Source: Clostridiaceae bacterium
Lineage (GTDB): Bacteria > Bacillota > Clostridia > Saccharofermentanales > DTU023
DNA length: 15,794 nt
Assembly: GCA_012728535.1 (NCBI GenBank)
Contig: JAAYEX010000234.1
Location: forward strand, 1 to 15,794
Direction: 5' to 3'
Within the stretch, counting starts at the first letter, position 1, and every line of letters begins with the position of its first letter. The notes under the pieces were generated by a model. The model did not search any database, had not been told where the DNA came from, and was given only the letters and a program-made list of their open reading frames with translations. Positions 14,294 through 15,794 of the stretch are shown piece after piece. The translations under genes were made by a program, and so were the position numbers.

Positions 14294-15794
14294 CAGACTA
14301 TCCTACCGAACATTTTTTCTAGATCAACACGACTTCTTCTGATAATGATCGGACGTCCATGCGGACAATGATACGGGTTATCCAGTTCCAGCAATGAAGT
14401 AAGCAAAGCTTCAGCTTCCACTTGTGATAGTTTGTCTTTTGCCTTAACGGCTGCCTTACAAGCCATGTCATGAAACACTTCAGTATCTCTGAAAGCCAGG
14501 TCAGGATCACTTTGAACACTGGCATACTCCAAGACAGCTCTGAAAGCCGCTGCAGGATCAAGTTCATTTTTTGATCTGCCGCTGCTAGGCACAGCTCTGA
14601 TGACAATAGAAGTTTCACCGAAGGGCTCACAATCAAAGCCAAGGCGAGTAAATTCGTTGATATTTTCGGCAAAGAAAGTCATCTCCCCTGCACTTATGTT
14701 GATGTGGACAGGCAGCAATAGAGTTTGTGAGAGTCTTCCCTCTTCCTTTGCTTCATTGAAATTATATAACAATTGTTCATATAATATACGCTCATGCGCT
14801 GCGTGCTGATCGATAAAGAAAAGGCTTTCCTCCGCTTCAAACAGAAGGTAAGTCTGTAATAATGATCCAATATAACGGGCTCCTGACAGAATAGATGCCC
14901 GCATTTTGATTGTTTCTTCCGGTTCCACGGAAGTATTTTTCTCTTCAGCAGCAGGCATTGACACATTAGGTGGGTTCGTTATTTTGTCCTCTTCCCCTAC
15001 CCGCTTTTCAACGTAACTCTTTTGTTTCTTTTTGACCACGGCATCTGAGAAAGTAATCTGCGTTTCTGGCCTTCCACCGTGTGGTAATACTACACTCCTC
15101 CCATAGACTGAATCAGAAAACCTTTCATTAGATTTCACATCTGTATACTCAACTGATACTTCATGTGATTTATCTTCTTTTATTGTTTCTTCACGGGAGA
15201 GACATTCTTGTAAAGCATGATAAACGGAACGGAATAGAATTTTTTCATCCCATACTCTGATTTCACTTTTTTGTGGGTGAACGTTAACATCGACAAGTTC
15301 CGCCGGTATATCAAGATGTAAGACCAAAGCGGGAAAACGTCCCTTCATGAACCAGGTCTTCCCTGCTTCATCTACGGCTGCTCGCAGTGTGGGAGATTGT
15401 ATTACCCGATGATTCACAACAAAAAGCTGACGACTACGGTTGTGTCGTGCATTTGCAGGCAAGGTCATGTAGCCTGTAACACTTATGGGGCTGACAGTAT
15501 GTTCAACTGCGACCATGGCTTCAGCAAGCTCACGGCCGAAAACAGCATATACAGCACTTAATAACTCATTATTACCCGGAGTATGTAAGAGATCTTTCTT
15601 ATCTTCGATTCGCCGCACGCGGAAAGAGACATCCGGCCTCGCCAGAGCGAGTCGGCCCACCATGTCAACAAGGGCACTGCTTTCCGTCCTATCCGTTTTT
15701 AAAAACTTAAAGCGTGCCGGAGTGTTGAAGAAAAGGTCACGAACAGTTACAGTAGTCCCCTCTTTCATGCCTGCAGATTCTGACGAAACAAGCT
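14293..15794 (-). CDS. mutL: DNA mismatch repair protein MutL (5' end outside the window)
   Basis: Links MutS mismatch recognition to strand removal. The frame stays open to the right edge, and the residues before the first in-frame ATG (15768) still look like MutL, so that ATG is not the start; about 140 N-terminal residues, including most of the GHKL ATPase site, lie outside. Visible are GTTVTVRDLFFNTPARFKF (ATPase motif region) and VDVNVHPQKSEIRVWDE of the second domain. A poorly conserved acidic and lysine-rich linker follows. The C-terminal domain carries DQHAAHERILYE (DQHA-x2-E-x4-E), ACKAAVKAKD and CPHGRPIII, the metal-dependent endonuclease motifs expected in bacteria without MutH. 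It ends in FGRIV, overlapping miaA by one base. Confidence 0.96.
   Translation of the reverse strand, partial: LVSSESAGMKEGTTVTVRDLFFNTPARFKFLKTDRTESSALVDMVGRLALARPDVSFRVRRIEDKKDLLHTPGNNELLSAVYAVFGRELAEAMVAVEHTVSPISVTGYMTLPANARHNRSRQLFVVNHRVIQSPTLRAAVDEAGKTWFMKGRFPALVLHLDIPAELVDVNVHPQKSEIRVWDEKILFRSVYHALQECLSREETIKEDKSHEVSVEYTDVKSNERFSDSVYGRSVVLPHGGRPETQITFSDAVVKKKQKSYVEKRVGEEDKITNPPNVSMPAAEEKNTSVEPEETIKMRASILSGARYIGSLLQTYLLFEAEESLFFIDQHAAHERILYEQLLYNFNEAKEEGRLSQTLLLPVHINISAGEMTFFAENINEFTRLGFDCEPFGETSIVIRAVPSSGRSKNELDPAAAFRAVLEYASVQSDPDLAFRDTEVFHDMACKAAVKAKDKLSQVEAEALLTSLLELDNPYHCPHGRPIIIRRSRVDLEKMFGRIV

Noticed and set aside
15766..15768. ATG as the start of mutL
   Set aside because: The frame is open upstream to the window edge and the residues after it begin in the middle of the MutL ATPase domain, so the gene is cut by the edge.
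1..15794. CRISPR arrays, insertion sequences, rRNA, tRNA or riboswitches
   Set aside because: Looked for regularly spaced repeats, transposase motifs, tRNA T-loop signatures and long structured leaders; no gene-free stretch exceeds 300 nt and none of these was found by eye.

Overview
The window is a stretch of core bacterial chromosome. It is densely packed with conserved genes and has no insertion sequence, CRISPR array, tRNA or rRNA gene that I can see. Gene content points to a Clostridia-like member of the Bacillota of moderate G+C, but this is an inference from gene families and signals, not a species identification. The supporting signs are strong AGGAGG-type ribosome binding sites, GAAC-N4-GTTY LexA boxes, a MutL with an endonuclease motif, a NifS/NifU pair without IscR, a split ThrE exporter, and a mutL-miaA-hfq cluster near lexA.

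Left part (1-4640, + strand). The end of thiI (tRNA thiolation) is followed by a tightly overlapping set: glyA, rarA, nifS and nifU. Coding regions overlap by 17, 8 and 11 nt, and a clear hairpin terminator closes the set. NifS is the sulfur donor for NifU and probably for ThiI. A perfect 13-bp inverted repeat lies inside the start of rarA, 50 nt after the glyA stop. It is probably an attenuator that makes rarA-nifS-nifU expression lower than glyA.

Middle (4640-11500). An M18 aminopeptidase has its own promoter and ends at a hairpin shared with a convergent operon on the - strand. That operon encodes a XerC/D-like tyrosine recombinase followed by an atypical alpha-D-phosphohexomutase. Divergent from the recombinase is asd (aspartate-semialdehyde dehydrogenase of the archaeal/fungal-like type), followed by both halves of a threonine/serine exporter. 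A perfect 14-bp-arm palindrome with a dif-like or lox-like layout sits between thrE and the next, convergent gene.

Right part (11500-15794). An unrecognised single-pass membrane protein (- strand) is divergent from lexA (+ strand), whose upstream region carries two LexA boxes. lexA converges on hfq, and the lexA terminator hairpin lies inside the hfq 3' end. hfq, miaA and mutL are all on the - strand. mutL runs off the right edge. miaA starts within the mutL stop codon.

I see no convincing new multi-gene system. The points most worth checking are the membrane protein opposite lexA as a possible SOS-linked protein, the dif/lox-like palindrome at 11400-11431, the hairpin inside rarA, the probable leaderless starts of two - strand genes, and the diverged Hfq.
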